NCBI GenBank assembly: GCA_964631725.1
Contig: CAZVYX010000021.1
Location: 1 to 64,000, forward strand
DNA from: GCA-2731375 sp964631725
Lineage (GTDB): Bacteria > Pseudomonadota > Alphaproteobacteria > GCA-2731375
Length of the DNA stretch: 64,000 bases
Direction of reading: 5' to 3'
The notes under the pieces were generated by a model. The model had not been told where the DNA came from. It saw nothing but the letters and a program-made list of their open reading frames with translations, and did not search any database. Positions 45,387-54,422 of this stretch are shown here, piece by piece (position 1 is the first letter of the stretch; every line of letters begins with the position of its first letter). The position numbers were made by a program, and so were the translations under genes.

Positions 45387-45409
45387 GCGTCATCGGAGGG
45401 AACAGCCAA

Positions 45410-46333
45410 TTGACCGGATTGCGAAAGCTTGAATACGGGGTGCCGTCGGGCAACGACGCCCTCACAGTCAGGTTCGGCATCGAACGAGGCATCTTCGAAG
45501 CGGAAGGGCTGGAATTGTCGGTTCGCATCGTGTTCGGCGGACCGGAACTGGCAGAGGCGTTCGATAGCGGCGACCTTGCGATCGGCAGCATCGGCTCGCC
45601 ATCGGGATTGAACGCCATGGCGGCGGACGCGGACTTCAAGGTCATCGGCAGCGGTTGCCGGCAGCAGGCCCACATGTACCTCGGCGTCCGGAAGGATATC
45701 GACGGCTATCAGGCGCTGCGCGGCAAGCGCCTTGGTCTGTTGAGCATCGGCAGTTGTCCATCCTGGATCGCGCGCCGGATGCTGGCCCATCACGGCCTGG
45801 ACCCGGACCGGGACATAACATTTGTGCCGCTGGGGCAAGACTACCCTCGCATCATCGACATCATGGCGGAGGGAGAAATTGACGCCTGTCTGGTGACCGA
45901 GCCCAATCTGTCCGTCGGCGAAGACAGGGCTGTTCTGGAGATCTGGGCCGCCGCCTACGAAGACGCCTACCTGCCCGATTTTCAATGGATTGTCCGTGTC
46001 GCCCATGCCGGGTTCATTGCCAGGGAGCCGGAACTGGTCGCCGCCGTATTGCGCGGCTGCCAACGGGCGGCGCATCATGCGGCCCAACACGAGGACGAGT
46101 TCGCGGCCTTCGTCGCGCGCCTGTATGGCACCTCGGAAACCGTGGCGCGCCAGGCATTGGCGCGGGAGTTGCCGCGCTATCAGCTTGACTGCCAGGTAGA
46201 TCTGCCGGGCTTGCAATGTTCCCTGGACATGTTGCACGAATTTGGCGGCATCGCGCGGCCGCGCCGGGCCGAAGAATTCACCGACCTGCGTTTTCAACCC
46301 CAAGTGCAACCCGACGGGAGCCCGCGGCAATGA
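45410..46333 (+). CDS. NMT1/THI5-like periplasmic-binding-fold protein without signal peptide
   Basis: A 307-aa protein with the type II periplasmic binding fold (LEYGVPSGNDALTVRFGIER, then LEAEGLEL-type and IDACLVTEPN segments). It starts at TTG 45410 after cggaggg and has no signal peptide or lipobox, so it should stay in the cytoplasm. It is therefore unlikely to serve an ABC importer, and no ABC genes adjoin it. The CCCFC motif of THI5 pyrimidine synthases is absent. It overlaps the phosphodiesterase by 4 bases. A cytoplasmic ligand sensor or an enzyme built on this fold are both possible. Confidence 0.75.
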   Translation: MTGLRKLEYGVPSGNDALTVRFGIERGIFEAEGLELSVRIVFGGPELAEAFDSGDLAIGSIGSPSGLNAMAADADFKVIGSGCRQQAHMYLGVRKDIDGYQALRGKRLGLLSIGSCPSWIARRMLAHHGLDPDRDITFVPLGQDYPRIIDIMAEGEIDACLVTEPNLSVGEDRAVLEIWAAAYEDAYLPDFQWIVRVAHAGFIAREPELVAAVLRGCQRAAHHAAQHEDEFAAFVARLYGTSETVARQALARELPRYQLDCQVDLPGLQCSLDMLHEFGGIARPRRAEEFTDLRFQPQVQPDGSPRQ

Positions 46334-47172
46334 TCCTGGTGCAAATTTCCGATACCCACATCGATGAACCGGGAACCCTTGTCTACGGACACTTCGACAC
46401 CAGCCGGGCCCTGGCGCGGGCGGTCGAGGTTATCAATGCCATGGATCCGGGCCCCGATCTGGTCCTGCATACCGGCGACATCGCCTCCCACGGCAGCGTG
46501 CCGCGCTATGAGGCGTTCCGGAAAATCGCCGATAAACTGACCATGCCGCTGGCGCTGATCCCCGGCAATCACGACGAACGCGATGCCCTGCGCCAGGTCT
46601 TCGGTGGCACATCCTGGCTGCCCGCAACGGGCGACTTTTTGCACTATGTCATTGAAGACCACGCGGTGCGGATCGTCTGCTGTGATAGCGTCATTGACGG
46701 CGCGGTGCCGGGCGAAATGTGCGCCGAGCGCCTGACTTGGCTGGATGGGCGCCTGAGCGAGGCGCCGCAGCGCCCGACCATTGTTGCCCTGCATCATCCG
46801 CCCTTTTACTCCGGCATGACCGGCAGCTCGGCCAAGGGTCTGCGCGGCGGCGGGGCGGAACTCGATGCCCTGCTACGGCGCCATTCCCAGGTGGTGCGCG
46901 TTGTCGCCGGACATGTGCACCGCCCGATCAGCACGGCGTTTGGCGGCACGGTGGCGTTTTCCGGACCGACCACCTGTTATCCCTTCGGCCTGGATACCGG
47001 GCCCGAGCGGCTTTTGAATATTTCCCACGAACCGCCCGCCATCGCCGTTCATCTGTGGCTGCCCGATGCCACTCCAACGGGCCCGGGTCTGGTATCCCAC
47101 ACATTGCCGATCGGTGACTGGGACGAACCAATCACCTTGCTGAAGGCCGGCGTCAAGGTGCTGGCGACCTAG
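46330..47172 (+). CDS. metallophosphoesterase, cyclic-nucleotide phosphodiesterase-like (CpdA type)
   Basis: A 280-aa calcineurin-like phosphoesterase. Metal ligands are in order: ISDTHID at residues 6-12, LHTGDIASHG, PGNHDERDALR, LHHPPFYSG, and GHVHRP. This arrangement matches the class III 3',5'-cyclic-nucleotide phosphodiesterases (CpdA), which hydrolyse cAMP; related enzymes act on other phosphodiesters. The start overlaps the stop of the NMT1-like gene (ATGA). Co-translation with a leaderless binding protein and a PhyH oxygenase suggests that it hydrolyses a phosphodiester substrate in a pathway. Confidence 0.88.
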   Translation: MILVQISDTHIDEPGTLVYGHFDTSRALARAVEVINAMDPGPDLVLHTGDIASHGSVPRYEAFRKIADKLTMPLALIPGNHDERDALRQVFGGTSWLPATGDFLHYVIEDHAVRIVCCDSVIDGAVPGEMCAERLTWLDGRLSEAPQRPTIVALHHPPFYSGMTGSSAKGLRGGGAELDALLRRHSQVVRVVAGHVHRPISTAFGGTVAFSGPTTCYPFGLDTGPERLLNISHEPPAIAVHLWLPDATPTGPGLVSHTLPIGDWDEPITLLKAGVKVLAT

Positions 47173-47175
47173 CGC

Positions 47176-48153
47176 CTAGGCATCAGCTTCGCGAAAATGG
47201 GCATAGTTCTGCTTGGCGAACCACAGCATGTAGTCGGTATAGGTGGTGGGTTCGTAACGCGGCGGGTTGTCGGCGTCGGTACAGGTTGGCAGGCATTCCT
47301 GCACATGGTCGGCATGGGCATCAAAGAAAAACGGAATGGCGTAGCGGTCCCGGTCCGGAGCCGAGGCCACGGCCCGGTGCGGCGTGGAGAGAAAGCGGTG
47401 GTTGCTCCAGCGCCGCAGCATATCGCCGCTGTTGACCACGAAGGTCCCCGGCACCGCCGGGGCATCGAACCAGGTGCCGTCGGTACGGCGGACCTGCAGG
47501 CCTTCCACCTTGTTCTGCGCCAACAGGGTCAGAAAGGATGAGTCCGTGTGCGGCGCCAGACCGAACTGATTGTCCTCCGCCGCCGCCGGCGGATAGTGGG
47601 AAAGGCGCAGGCTGTATTGCGGCTCGGAAAAGGCCTCGGTGAAAAAGTCCGGCGGCAGGTCCAGGGCGCGGGCATAAATCGGCAGCAGGCTCTTGCCCAA
47701 CCCTTCCAAGGCATCCATGTAGGCGACCGTCGTCTCGCGAAAGCCATCCAGGTCGCGGGGCCATTGATTGGCGCCGCGAAAGCGTTTGTTGCTGACGACG
47801 TCGGGATGATCATCGGGCAAATCGCGCTTCAGGAAATAGGCGGCAACCAGATTGCTCTTACGCTCGCCATCGTAAACCTGGCTGGCGCGCGAGACGGAAG
47901 ATCCATAACCCATGTAGCCGATGTTGTGTTCGTTGGCCTTGAGGGCCATCTTGTCCGCCTCGGGCAGGGCATGAAACCGGCGCGAGGCTTCGAACGTGGC
48001 ATCGATCAGGTCCTGCGGCACGCCATGGCCGCGGACATAGAAAAAGCCGATATTCTCGGCCGCGAATTGCAACTCCTTCGCCACCGCCTCCAATGCACCT
48101 GGTTCCCCCGCTAGAAAATCGCCCAGTTCAAGAATAGGGATTTCATTGCTCAC
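47176..48153 (-). CDS. 2-oxoglutarate/Fe(II) oxygenase, isopenicillin N synthase-like family
   Basis: A 325-aa oxygenase with the N-terminal DIOX_N domain (IPILELGDFL...FFYVRGHGVPQDLI) and the C-terminal 2OG-FeII domain. Iron ligands are His and Asp in LAPHTDSSFLTLLAQ and the His in LSTPHRAVAS. The 2-oxoglutarate-binding Arg is in DRYAIPFFF, where the usual RxS motif reads R-Y-A. Proteins of this kind in bacteria hydroxylate or desaturate small metabolites. It is tail-to-tail with the phosphodiesterase, three bases apart. The substrate is unknown. Confidence 0.88.
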   Translation of the reverse strand: MSNEIPILELGDFLAGEPGALEAVAKELQFAAENIGFFYVRGHGVPQDLIDATFEASRRFHALPEADKMALKANEHNIGYMGYGSSVSRASQVYDGERKSNLVAAYFLKRDLPDDHPDVVSNKRFRGANQWPRDLDGFRETTVAYMDALEGLGKSLLPIYARALDLPPDFFTEAFSEPQYSLRLSHYPPAAAEDNQFGLAPHTDSSFLTLLAQNKVEGLQVRRTDGTWFDAPAVPGTFVVNSGDMLRRWSNHRFLSTPHRAVASAPDRDRYAIPFFFDAHADHVQECLPTCTDADNPPRYEPTTYTDYMLWFAKQNYAHFREADA

Positions 48154-48277
48154 GCCATAACCTCCGCACTCGCCAATTTTGCCAAATTACCCCTGGCACG
48201 ATACCGTATTGTCCATAACGGTACCGCCATTGCCGCGATGGGGGCAAGAACGCCGGCACGCAGTATCGGAGGGGAGA

Positions 48278-48355
48278 ATTGTCTTTACGGAAATCAGGCC
48301 GATTGGCGGACCATTCGGCCGGTCCGTGCATGGCTTGGACGTGGGCGGTGAAACC
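48278..48355 (+). pseudogene. N-terminal remnant of a TauD/TfdA-type dioxygenase
   Basis: About 25 codons in frame read TEIRPIGGPFGRSVHGLDVG, the N-terminal signature of the TauD/TfdA family. A strong Shine-Dalgarno sequence (ggagggga, 48268-48275) sits where it should, but the start position holds ATT instead of ATG. The similarity stops just before the 3' end of the sensor kinase gene at 48360. It is a dead fragment left by a deletion or by arrival of the kinase gene. It is supported by pattern recognition only. Confidence 0.45.
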
Positions 48356-48359
48356 AGGG

Positions 48360-51257
48360 TCAGCCGGCGTTTTGGTTGCCGTCGGCCGCCGGCGTTTCCT
48401 GGCCGGAGGCACACACCGTGCGCTCGGGCGGAAAGCATACCGTAACCGTCGTACCAATGCCCGGCGTGCTGTCCAGCTCCAGCGAACCGCCATGCATCTC
48501 CGCCAATTCCGTGGCCAGGGGCAAGCCAAGTCCGGTGCCGGTAAATTTTCGGTTCAGGTCGCTGTCAATTTGTCTGAACGGCTGCAACGCCTTGGCGATG
48601 TCCTGGGCGGCGATCCCGATGCCGGTGTCACTGACCACAAAGGTAAAGCCGGTGTCGGGATGACAGGTTATTTCAACGGAGACAAGACCGCCGGCGTGAG
48701 TGAACTTGATGCTGTTGGAAATCAGATTGATCAGGATTTGCTTCAATTTCCGCTCGTCGGCCCGCAACAATGGCAGGCCGGAGGGGATACTGGTCCGTAG
48801 CTTGAGCCCCGCCCTGCTCGCCCGCTCCTTCATCAAGACCAATACCGAATCAACAAGAGCCTGGACACGAATGTTTGTATCGTTCGGCTCTTCCGACCCG
48901 AGTTCGATCTTCGATAGGTCGAGAATATCGTTGATCAGGTCGAGCAACAGCAGGCCGGAATTATAGATATCGTTGGCATATTCCCGCTGTTTCGCTCCGT
49001 TTCCCGCTACCAGGCCGCCACCCTTTATGATTTCCGAGAAGCCGATGATGGCATTCAGGGGCGTGCGCAGTTCATGGCTCATATTGGCGAGGAACTCGGA
49101 CTTGGCGCGATTGGCCATGTCGGCGCGGCTTTCACTTTGCCGCAAGGCATCTTCCGCTTGAGTGCGTTCGGTCGTATCCATCATGACACCACCGAAACCC
49201 ACCGGCTCACCGGCATTGAAGATGGGAAACTTCGTCAGGGTATAGTTTCTCGGCTCGCCCGAGGGCCCTGGTATGACCACTTCATCAGTCACGACCTGCC
49301 AATTGCTGAGAATTTCTTGATCACCCTCGGCATACCGCTCGGCCCGTTCGGGTGGGTACAAATCGTGGGCATTTTTCCCGACCACCGTCTCGGGATCAAC
49401 ACCAAACCATTCCTGGAACTGCTTGTTGATCAGCAGATACCGGGCCTCAAGGTCCTTCAGGAACAGCGCCGCGGGCACATGATCCATGATCGCCTTCAAG
49501 CGCTGTTCGCTCTCGCGCAGCAGATACTCGGTGCGCTGTTGCTGCGTGATGTCCGCGCCCGTGCCGCGATAGCCCAGGAATCTGCCCGCTTCGTCAAAAA
49601 CCGGCGTGCCGCTAATTGAAAGCCAAAGCACTTCGCCGCTATCCATCGTGCGCGGGTGAACAAAATTTCGGAACGGACGATGGGCGTCCAGGTCAGCCAG
49701 ATGTTGCTGCCAGGCCCCCTCATTGACATTTGGAATACCTGTTTCCCGACGGGTATGGCCAAGCAATTGATCAACAAGAACACCGGTAACGTCGCTGAAG
49801 CGTTCCGAGAAGTATGAAAACCGCAGATTTTCGTCCATCTCCCAGAACCAATCGGACGCGGAGGTGGCAAAATCCCGAAACCGGGCCTCACTCTTGCCAA
49901 GCGCCTCTTCAGTCGCTTTCAACTTGGTGATATCGGCGCGAATGCCGACCGTACCGCCGTCCCTGGTCCGCCGTTCGCCATAGAGCAGCCAACGGCCATC
50001 GGAGAATTGGTGTTCCCTTGCCTCGCCCGGATTGCGAAACTGCTCCAGCCGCTCCTCGACCCAGTCATCGACCCGGCCAATGGCGGACGGATGCTGACCA
50101 TCCGTCGCCGCCTTGCGGATAATATCCTCGAACTTGGCGCCGGGAACCATTCTATCGGCGGCCAGGGGGTGCAATTGCCGGTATTTGGCGTTGCAAATAA
50201 CCAGACGTTCGTCCGCGTCATACAATACGAAACCTTCCGAGATGGCTTCGATGGCATCGACCAATTGCCGCCGCGCGGCCGACAGATCCTCTTCCACCCG
50301 GTCACGTTCTAGCAGGCTTTCCTGCAGGCGGACGTTCAGCCGCACAATGGACCGGTAACGCCACCAGACCATGACAAGAGCCAGGCAAAAAACCACGGCC
50401 CCGCCGATAATCAGTAGCCGGGGCACGGTCCAGAAAGGCATCGGCGCACCATACCATTTCTGGTAAATCGCCCGGTATTCCGGCGTGTTCCTGTATTCAA
50501 TGACGGCCTTGTTCAATATCCCGTGCAGCGCGGTCTCGTCTTTCTGAACCCGTATGCCCCGTTTCAACTCTTTCAGGGGAGGTTCCAGAGCGGCAATCTT
50601 GCCATCAACGCCCATGGAACGGGCGGCCTGCAACAGCACCGGTTTCGGGAATACGAGCGCGTCGGAATCCCCCGAGAGAAGTTCAAACAAAGCCATCTTG
50701 ATATCGGCATGAACGACGATTTCGACGTCGGTACGCTTTTTCAGCAAGATATGGCCGATATTGCGTGCGACCACCGAGACCCGGTGGCCGGCGAGAGCGG
50801 TAGGGCTGCGAACGACTGACGGTCCTCGGCGCACAAAGGTCGAGACGACGAAAGTTTCTATGGGCGCCGTGAAGAGCGAGTTTTTTTGTCTGCTCGGCGT
50901 GATGCCACTGTTCGGGATCATGTCGATCTCGTGCCGCTCCCAAGCGTTGACCACATCTCGGAAATTAGGGAAGACGCGGTACTCCAGCTTTAGACCGGTC
51001 CGCCTGGCGATGCCCTCAATTACGTCGATCGCAAATCCCGCCGGCTGGCCGTCTTTATCCAGCGAATATTGCGGCGGCCAATGCGCCGGCACGCCGACCA
51101 CGACCAAACGGTCGGCCAACGCGCTGGCCTGGTTTTCTGCCGCATTCCCCGGCACAGCAAGACTCATGGCGGCAACGGCGAACAACACGGCGGCCAAAGC
51201 CGCCGCGCGCGCGCGTCTCCGCCACCGTAGGACCAAAATGGAAACGGCGATTTTCAT
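48360..51257 (-). CDS. membrane sensor histidine kinase with periplasmic SBP_bac_3 domain and PAS domains
   Basis: A 965-aa sensor. A signal/anchor segment (about 15-40) leads into a periplasmic type-3 solute-binding domain (about 48-270: VVGVPAHWPPQYSLDKDGQP, YQKWYGAPM). Then come a membrane helix (LLIIGGAVVFCLALVMVWW), a PAS_7-like domain (FVLYDADERLVICNAKYRQL) and two PAS/PAC units. The kinase core has His728 in MSHELRTPLNAIIGF, and the ATPase motifs VSDTGIGIA and GTGLGLPLA. It has no receiver domain, so it should phosphorylate a separate regulator not present nearby. The binding domain suggests sensing of an amino acid or similar small solute. Remnants of other genes flank both ends. Confidence 0.92.
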   Translation of the reverse strand: MKIAVSILVLRWRRRARAAALAAVLFAVAAMSLAVPGNAAENQASALADRLVVVGVPAHWPPQYSLDKDGQPAGFAIDVIEGIARRTGLKLEYRVFPNFRDVVNAWERHEIDMIPNSGITPSRQKNSLFTAPIETFVVSTFVRRGPSVVRSPTALAGHRVSVVARNIGHILLKKRTDVEIVVHADIKMALFELLSGDSDALVFPKPVLLQAARSMGVDGKIAALEPPLKELKRGIRVQKDETALHGILNKAVIEYRNTPEYRAIYQKWYGAPMPFWTVPRLLIIGGAVVFCLALVMVWWRYRSIVRLNVRLQESLLERDRVEEDLSAARRQLVDAIEAISEGFVLYDADERLVICNAKYRQLHPLAADRMVPGAKFEDIIRKAATDGQHPSAIGRVDDWVEERLEQFRNPGEAREHQFSDGRWLLYGERRTRDGGTVGIRADITKLKATEEALGKSEARFRDFATSASDWFWEMDENLRFSYFSERFSDVTGVLVDQLLGHTRRETGIPNVNEGAWQQHLADLDAHRPFRNFVHPRTMDSGEVLWLSISGTPVFDEAGRFLGYRGTGADITQQQRTEYLLRESEQRLKAIMDHVPAALFLKDLEARYLLINKQFQEWFGVDPETVVGKNAHDLYPPERAERYAEGDQEILSNWQVVTDEVVIPGPSGEPRNYTLTKFPIFNAGEPVGFGGVMMDTTERTQAEDALRQSESRADMANRAKSEFLANMSHELRTPLNAIIGFSEIIKGGGLVAGNGAKQREYANDIYNSGLLLLDLINDILDLSKIELGSEEPNDTNIRVQALVDSVLVLMKERASRAGLKLRTSIPSGLPLLRADERKLKQILINLISNSIKFTHAGGLVSVEITCHPDTGFTFVVSDTGIGIAAQDIAKALQPFRQIDSDLNRKFTGTGLGLPLATELAEMHGGSLELDSTPGIGTTVTVCFPPERTVCASGQETPAADGNQNAG

Positions 51258-51806
51258 TCGTTCCCGCTGCCTTCAACCTTTGCCGTTTTGCGTATAGCCA
51301 CGCAGGCCTGAGGCTAAATGGAGACCATTAACATTCGGTTGCCGTTACAGATGACGCGGCAAAGCCACATTTGGGCGATTGGCGGCAGTATGTTGCGGGT
51401 CTTTGTGACCGATTTGGCAGCGGCGTCCAAGAATACAAAGCCATGGACCCGGCGGCCGGGGCCCGGATCATCGAACCGGGCAAACGCTTCGAACCGTTGC
51501 CCGCCGGCATCGGCCATGCCTATGACGTATTTCGCAAGGCATCAGGGGCATTAATTCAATAGCAACCAATTCTATGCAAAATTGCATATGCAAAAGCAGT
51601 GACGAGGCCAACGCACCATCGACATGCGACAGGGTCTATTCAGTAGATGAACATTGGGTGTGGAAGTTGGTTGAAATAGCGAAATCCGGCGAGAAACGTA
51701 GTGTCACCGAATTCCGGCTCTTTCAGCGCGCGGCATCCCACCTCCGTTCATATCCCAACCGCCGGCACGCCGTTGCCCGCGTTTTTCGCTGTATTAGAGG
51801 AACGAC
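51258..51806. other. 549-base intergenic region with a possible gene remnant
   Basis: The gap lies between the divergent kinase and chemoreceptor genes. The first part holds a 77-codon frame described separately. From about 51563 to 51806 I see no convincing gene; the sequence is less GC-rich and probably holds the chemoreceptor promoter. The ribosome-binding site of that gene (agagga) is at 51796-51801. Confidence 0.5.
51332..51562 (+). pseudogene. possible C-terminal remnant of an FGGY-type sugar kinase
   Basis: An in-frame stretch without its own start or ribosome-binding site ends at TAG 51562. The part GSGVQEYKAM...EPGKRFEPLP...HAYDVFRKAS resembles the extreme C-terminus of FGGY carbohydrate kinases, where an EPxxxxxxxYDxxFxxY pattern is common. 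It is too short for a working protein. The match is weak and could be chance. Confidence 0.3.
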
Positions 51807-54416
51807 ATGAAATCCAAGTTACCTGCGCTGGGCCGCCTGACGGCGAGCTTCAGCAGTGTGAAAGTCCGTCTTATCGCTGCCTTCGGGATCGTCGCGGGAT
51901 TGACCATATGCGCCGCGGCGGTTTCCTACCTCGCATTCAGCAATATCAGCAATTCCCTGCAGGTCGTGGCCGAAGAGGCCGCGCCCGCCATCACCAACGC
52001 CCTGCGCCTTTCGGAAGCCGCGAAGGAAATTTCCGCCGCGATCCCAACGCTGACGGCCGCCAGCAATGGTGAACAGCTTAAATCCGCCGCCGACGCCCTG
52101 GCGGAAAGCCAGAGCGGGCTGGAAACGCAAATGGATCTGGTCGAGGCTTCCGCCGATGATACCGAAGCCGTCGACCGCCTGCGCGGTATTGGCACCAGCA
52201 TATCCGGCCAGCTGGGCGAATTGAACAAACAGATGTCACAGCGCTTGGCGTTGCGGGCGAAGCGCCTGGCCTTGACCCAGCGCATCGCCACGACCCATCA
52301 GCAATTGCTGGACGCGGTGGGTCCCTTCATCAACAAGGCGAACGTCGATCTGGTGGTGAAATCCGACGATACCATCGAGGAGGCGGCCGACGCCCTGCAG
52401 GACCTTAATGAAACCGAGATCGTCAACCTGCGCATGATCCTGCAGTTCCAGGCTGACGCCAACCTTGCCTTTGGCCTGCTGCGCGAGGCCGCTGCCGCCA
52501 CCGATAGCGGTGACATCACCTTTGTTCAGCAACGGTTTGCCGAAGTCGTCGGCAAGCTGGAAGAAAACATCGAAAAACTCGACGACAGCAGCGAGGCCAA
52601 GGGCCTGCTTGCGATGTCCCTGGTTTTCATCAAGGAATTTGATGTCGGGGAACTAAGCATATTCACCCTTCGCAAGGCGGAATTGACCACGAAAGGTGAA
52701 CAGCGGGAGCAGACGCGCATGATGTTGGAGTCCGTACTCTCCGACATCCAGTCGGCCCATTCCGAGTTCCTTTACAATACCTCGCCGCTGGTGGACGACG
52801 CCAATGCCAAGGTTACGGCGGCAGCCGAACGAACCTCGGAAAAATTGAGCGAGGAGTTCGAAGGCCTGATCAATACCGAAGTGCGCGGCCTGCGCGCCAT
52901 GTTGGAATTGAAGGCCGCCGCGAACGAAATCGCCGGCGTGCTGTTGCAGGCCGCCGCCGCGCGCAAAACAAAACAAGGCAAGGAATTGAGCCTGCGCTTC
53001 GACAAGCTGGCGGTTGATCTGTCGAACAGCACGAACCGCCTGCCCAAGGGCGAAGCCGGCAAGGCCGTTGCCAATCTAGCGGTTCAACTGACGCAAATGG
53101 GCCTTGGCAAGGACAGCGTATTTGCCCTGCGTGGCAAGGAATTGGTTCTGGCAGGGGCGATTTCGCAAACCATGGCGCAAAGCCGCGTTCTGGCGGGCCA
53201 GCTTGGCGCGGAAGTCAACGGCCTTGTCGAAGGCGCCGAGACCGTCTTGGACACGGCCGCCACGGAATCCGAAGCGGCAATCGACAACGGCACCCTGGGG
53301 TTGCTGGTCATCTCCGCCGTCTCCCTGGTGGTCACCATGTTGATCGGGTGGCTTTACATCAATCGCAATGTCTCCGCCCGGCTGGTCAATATTTCCGGCG
53401 TCATGGAGCGTTTGGCGGATGGCGACCTGTCGGTGGAAATCGCCGCCCAGGGGCGTGACGAGATCAGCGCCATGGCCCGAACCGTTGATGTCTTCAAGGA
53501 AAACGCCCTTGAGAAACAACGGATAGAGGCGGAACAAAAGGACGCTGAACGGCGCGCGGAAGAGGACCGGCGGCAAGCCATGCTGGATCTTGCCCAGACT
53601 TTCGAGGAATCCGTTCTGGGCATCGTGGAAACCGTCTCCACCGCCTCGACGCAAGTGGAAACAACGGCCCAGTCCATGCTGGGTATGGCGGATCAGAACG
53701 CGAAATATTCCGAGACCGTGGCGGAGGAATCCGAACACGCCGCCGGCAATGTGGAAAGCGTCTCCGCCGCGACCGACGAATTGACCCGTTCGGTGGACGA
53801 AATCGCGCAACAGGCGCAGCAATCCAATGAAATTTCCCAGGAGGCGGTCGCCGAAGTACAGAGCGCCACCGAGGAAGTACAGGGCTTGGTGACGGCGGCC
53901 GAGCATATCGGCACCGTCGTCGAAATGATCTCGGACATCGCCAATCAGACCAACCTGTTGGCCCTGAATGCGACGATCGAGGCGGCCCGGGCGGGCGAGG
54001 CCGGCAAGGGTTTTGCCGTCGTCGCATCCGAGGTCAAGAACCTGGCGACCCAGACGGCCAAGGCGACGGAAGAGATCGGCGACAAGATCCGGGAAATTCA
54101 ATCAGCGACCGGATCCGCCGTGACGGTAATTGGCGGCGTCAGCAAGACCGTCGATAATATCAGCGATATCGCCTCAGCGATCGCCGCCGCCGTGGTCCAG
54201 CAAGGCAGCGCCACCGCCGAGATCAGCCGCAATGTCAGCGAAGCCACGGAAAGCACGGGCGCGGTCAACAGCAATGTCAGCAAGATCAAGACCGGCGCGC
54301 TGCAGAACCGCGGAACCGCCGATCAAATGCTGTCCGCGGCCAAGGAATTGTCACGGGAGTCGGTCCATCTCAAGGGCGAGGTCGACAAATTCCTCGCCGG
54401 CGTGCGCGCCGGATAG
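51807..54416 (+). CDS. methyl-accepting chemotaxis protein
   Basis: An 869-aa chemoreceptor. TM1 is at about residues 20-43. A long helical periplasmic sensor domain (about 45-500) follows, apparently with two related halves: NLRMILQFQADANLAFGLLR and LRAMLELKAAANEIAGVLLQ. TM2 is LGLLVISAVSLVVTMLIGW, then a HAMP domain (VMERLADGDLSVEIAAQGRD). The signalling tip ANQTNLLALNATIEAARAGE is followed by GKGFAVVASEVKNLA. There is no CheR-docking pentapeptide at the C-terminus. It has no adjacent che genes. The long sensor with duplicated helical bundle is larger than in Tar/Tsr and its ligand is unknown. Confidence 0.93.
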   Translation: MKSKLPALGRLTASFSSVKVRLIAAFGIVAGLTICAAAVSYLAFSNISNSLQVVAEEAAPAITNALRLSEAAKEISAAIPTLTAASNGEQLKSAADALAESQSGLETQMDLVEASADDTEAVDRLRGIGTSISGQLGELNKQMSQRLALRAKRLALTQRIATTHQQLLDAVGPFINKANVDLVVKSDDTIEEAADALQDLNETEIVNLRMILQFQADANLAFGLLREAAAATDSGDITFVQQRFAEVVGKLEENIEKLDDSSEAKGLLAMSLVFIKEFDVGELSIFTLRKAELTTKGEQREQTRMMLESVLSDIQSAHSEFLYNTSPLVDDANAKVTAAAERTSEKLSEEFEGLINTEVRGLRAMLELKAAANEIAGVLLQAAAARKTKQGKELSLRFDKLAVDLSNSTNRLPKGEAGKAVANLAVQLTQMGLGKDSVFALRGKELVLAGAISQTMAQSRVLAGQLGAEVNGLVEGAETVLDTAATESEAAIDNGTLGLLVISAVSLVVTMLIGWLYINRNVSARLVNISGVMERLADGDLSVEIAAQGRDEISAMARTVDVFKENALEKQRIEAEQKDAERRAEEDRRQAMLDLAQTFEESVLGIVETVSTASTQVETTAQSMLGMADQNAKYSETVAEESEHAAGNVESVSAATDELTRSVDEIAQQAQQSNEISQEAVAEVQSATEEVQGLVTAAEHIGTVVEMISDIANQTNLLALNATIEAARAGEAGKGFAVVASEVKNLATQTAKATEEIGDKIREIQSATGSAVTVIGGVSKTVDNISDIASAIAAAVVQQGSATAEISRNVSEATESTGAVNSNVSKIKTGALQNRGTADQMLSAAKELSRESVHLKGEVDKFLAGVRAG

Positions 54417-54422
54417 GGCCTA

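Noticed and set aside
45410..46333. THI5-type HMP-P synthase for thiamine synthesis
   Set aside because: The iron-binding CCCFC motif is missing; only scattered cysteines are present.
51574..51810. 78-codon frame just before the chemoreceptor
   Set aside because: It lacks a convincing ribosome-binding site, overlaps the chemoreceptor start and has non-coding-like composition.
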